Shown here: positions 63,696-64,000 of the stretch, in pieces
Layout: each line of letters starts with the position of its first letter
Position numbering within the stretch: position 1 is the stretch's first letter
Source of the DNA: Pseudoduganella namucuonensis
GTDB lineage: Bacteria; Pseudomonadota; Gammaproteobacteria; Burkholderiales; Burkholderiaceae_D
Assembly (NCBI RefSeq): GCF_900116645.1
Contig: NZ_FPBO01000002.1
Coordinates: 248,001-312,000, forward strand
DNA: 64,000 bases
Direction: 5' to 3'
Made by a program: the position numbers and the translations under genes
Notes under the pieces: model-generated
Told to the model about the DNA's origin: nothing
Seen by the model: only the letters and a program-made list of their open reading frames with translations
The model's database searches: none

Positions 63696-64000
63696 CTACT
63701 CGTCGTCCAGCATGGCGATGCGCACCAGTTCGGCCACGTGGCCGACCCCCAGCTTGCTCATCAGCCTGGCCTTGTGCACCTCCACCGTGCGCACGCTGAT
63801 GCCCAGTTCCGGCGCGATCTCGCGGTTGTGCCGTCCCAGCACCACCAGCCGCATCACCTCGCGCTCGCGCGGCGTCAGCTCGCGCAGCAGGTTGCGGCCG
63901 TCCTCGCGCTGGCGCAGCTCCTGGCGCTGGCGCGCCTCGGACGAGAACGCCTCCTCGATGGCGGCCAGCAGCTTGGCGTCGTCGAAGGGTTTCTCCAGGA
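63696..64000 (-). CDS. LuxR/FixJ-type response regulator, N-terminus cut off by window edge
   Basis: About 101 codons of the 3' part. End of the receiver domain (LEKPFDDAKLLAAIEEAF, with the conserved Lys-Pro) and the whole LuxR HTH (LTPREREVMRLVVLGRHNREIAPELGISVRTVEVHKARLMSKLG). Short C-terminal VAELVRIAMLDDE. The partner kinase is outside. Confidence 0.9.
   Translation of the reverse strand, partial: LEKPFDDAKLLAAIEEAFSSEARQRQELRQREDGRNLLRELTPREREVMRLVVLGRHNREIAPELGISVRTVEVHKARLMSKLGVGHVAELVRIAMLDDE

Overview
The window reads as a GC-rich betaproteobacterial chromosome, most likely Oxalobacteraceae (Massilia/Telluria-like). This is inferred from the yebC-purD-hemF-nadD-rsfS-rlmH-maf-rng order, a PEP-CTERM protein behind a sigma-54-type promoter, and a long GGGGTCAGG/CCTGACCCC inverted repeat. 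No 16S gene or database search backs it.

Left part (1-38.5 kb) is accessory and catabolic. A truncated AraC regulator (1-843) is followed by about 20 minus-strand genes reading from 29164 down to 911. In transcription order these are: enoyl-CoA hydratase, class III CoA-transferase, fumarylacetoacetase, a three-subunit molybdenum hydroxylase (S-L-M order, form II active-site loop), a secreted DUF302 protein, a duplicated CoxG protein with a membrane tail, an XdhC-type maturation factor, a DUF1302 outer-membrane protein, a DUF1329 protein, a YCF48-like protein, an RND/MMPL exporter, a chemoreceptor, an acyl-CoA ligase, a thiolase, an SDR, a FadB-like bifunctional enzyme, a second thiolase and an acyl-CoA dehydrogenase. 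The set looks like a complete unit for sensing, moving, hydroxylating, CoA-activating and beta-oxidising a hydrophobic (alkyl, alicyclic or aromatic) substrate. Its upstream edge carries two perfect palindromes (29191-29205 and 29393-29415), next to two TetR genes.

From 31.1 to 37.6 kb lies a second module: a ChoD-like GMC oxidoreductase, rubredoxin reductase, a 54-residue rubredoxin, an alpha/beta hydrolase and a membrane di-iron desaturase/hydroxylase, with a divergent AraC regulator. This resembles a self-sufficient rubredoxin-driven membrane oxygenase. Between rubredoxin and hydrolase sits a decayed, internally deleted copy of the araC locus, so the module seems to have arisen by duplication of a divergent promoter-regulator unit. 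Two small membrane-protein genes and tRNA-Thr(CGT) close the left part.

Right part (38.7-64 kb) is mostly housekeeping: fbp, pepN, a DUF4136 lipoprotein, a quinone oxidoreductase, mgsA, a DMT exporter, yebC, purD, hemF, nadD, rsfS, rlmH, maf and rng. It also holds a serralysin-like protease with RTX repeats on both sides of its catalytic domain, a PEP-CTERM protein, a TonB-dependent receptor with a Fur-box-like site, a Cache-GGDEF cyclase, LPS genes (waaF, a waaL-type ligase, a family 2 glycosyltransferase) and the 3' part of a LuxR/FixJ response regulator.

All functions are assigned from motifs and gene context read by eye. Substrates of the two oxidative modules are not determined.
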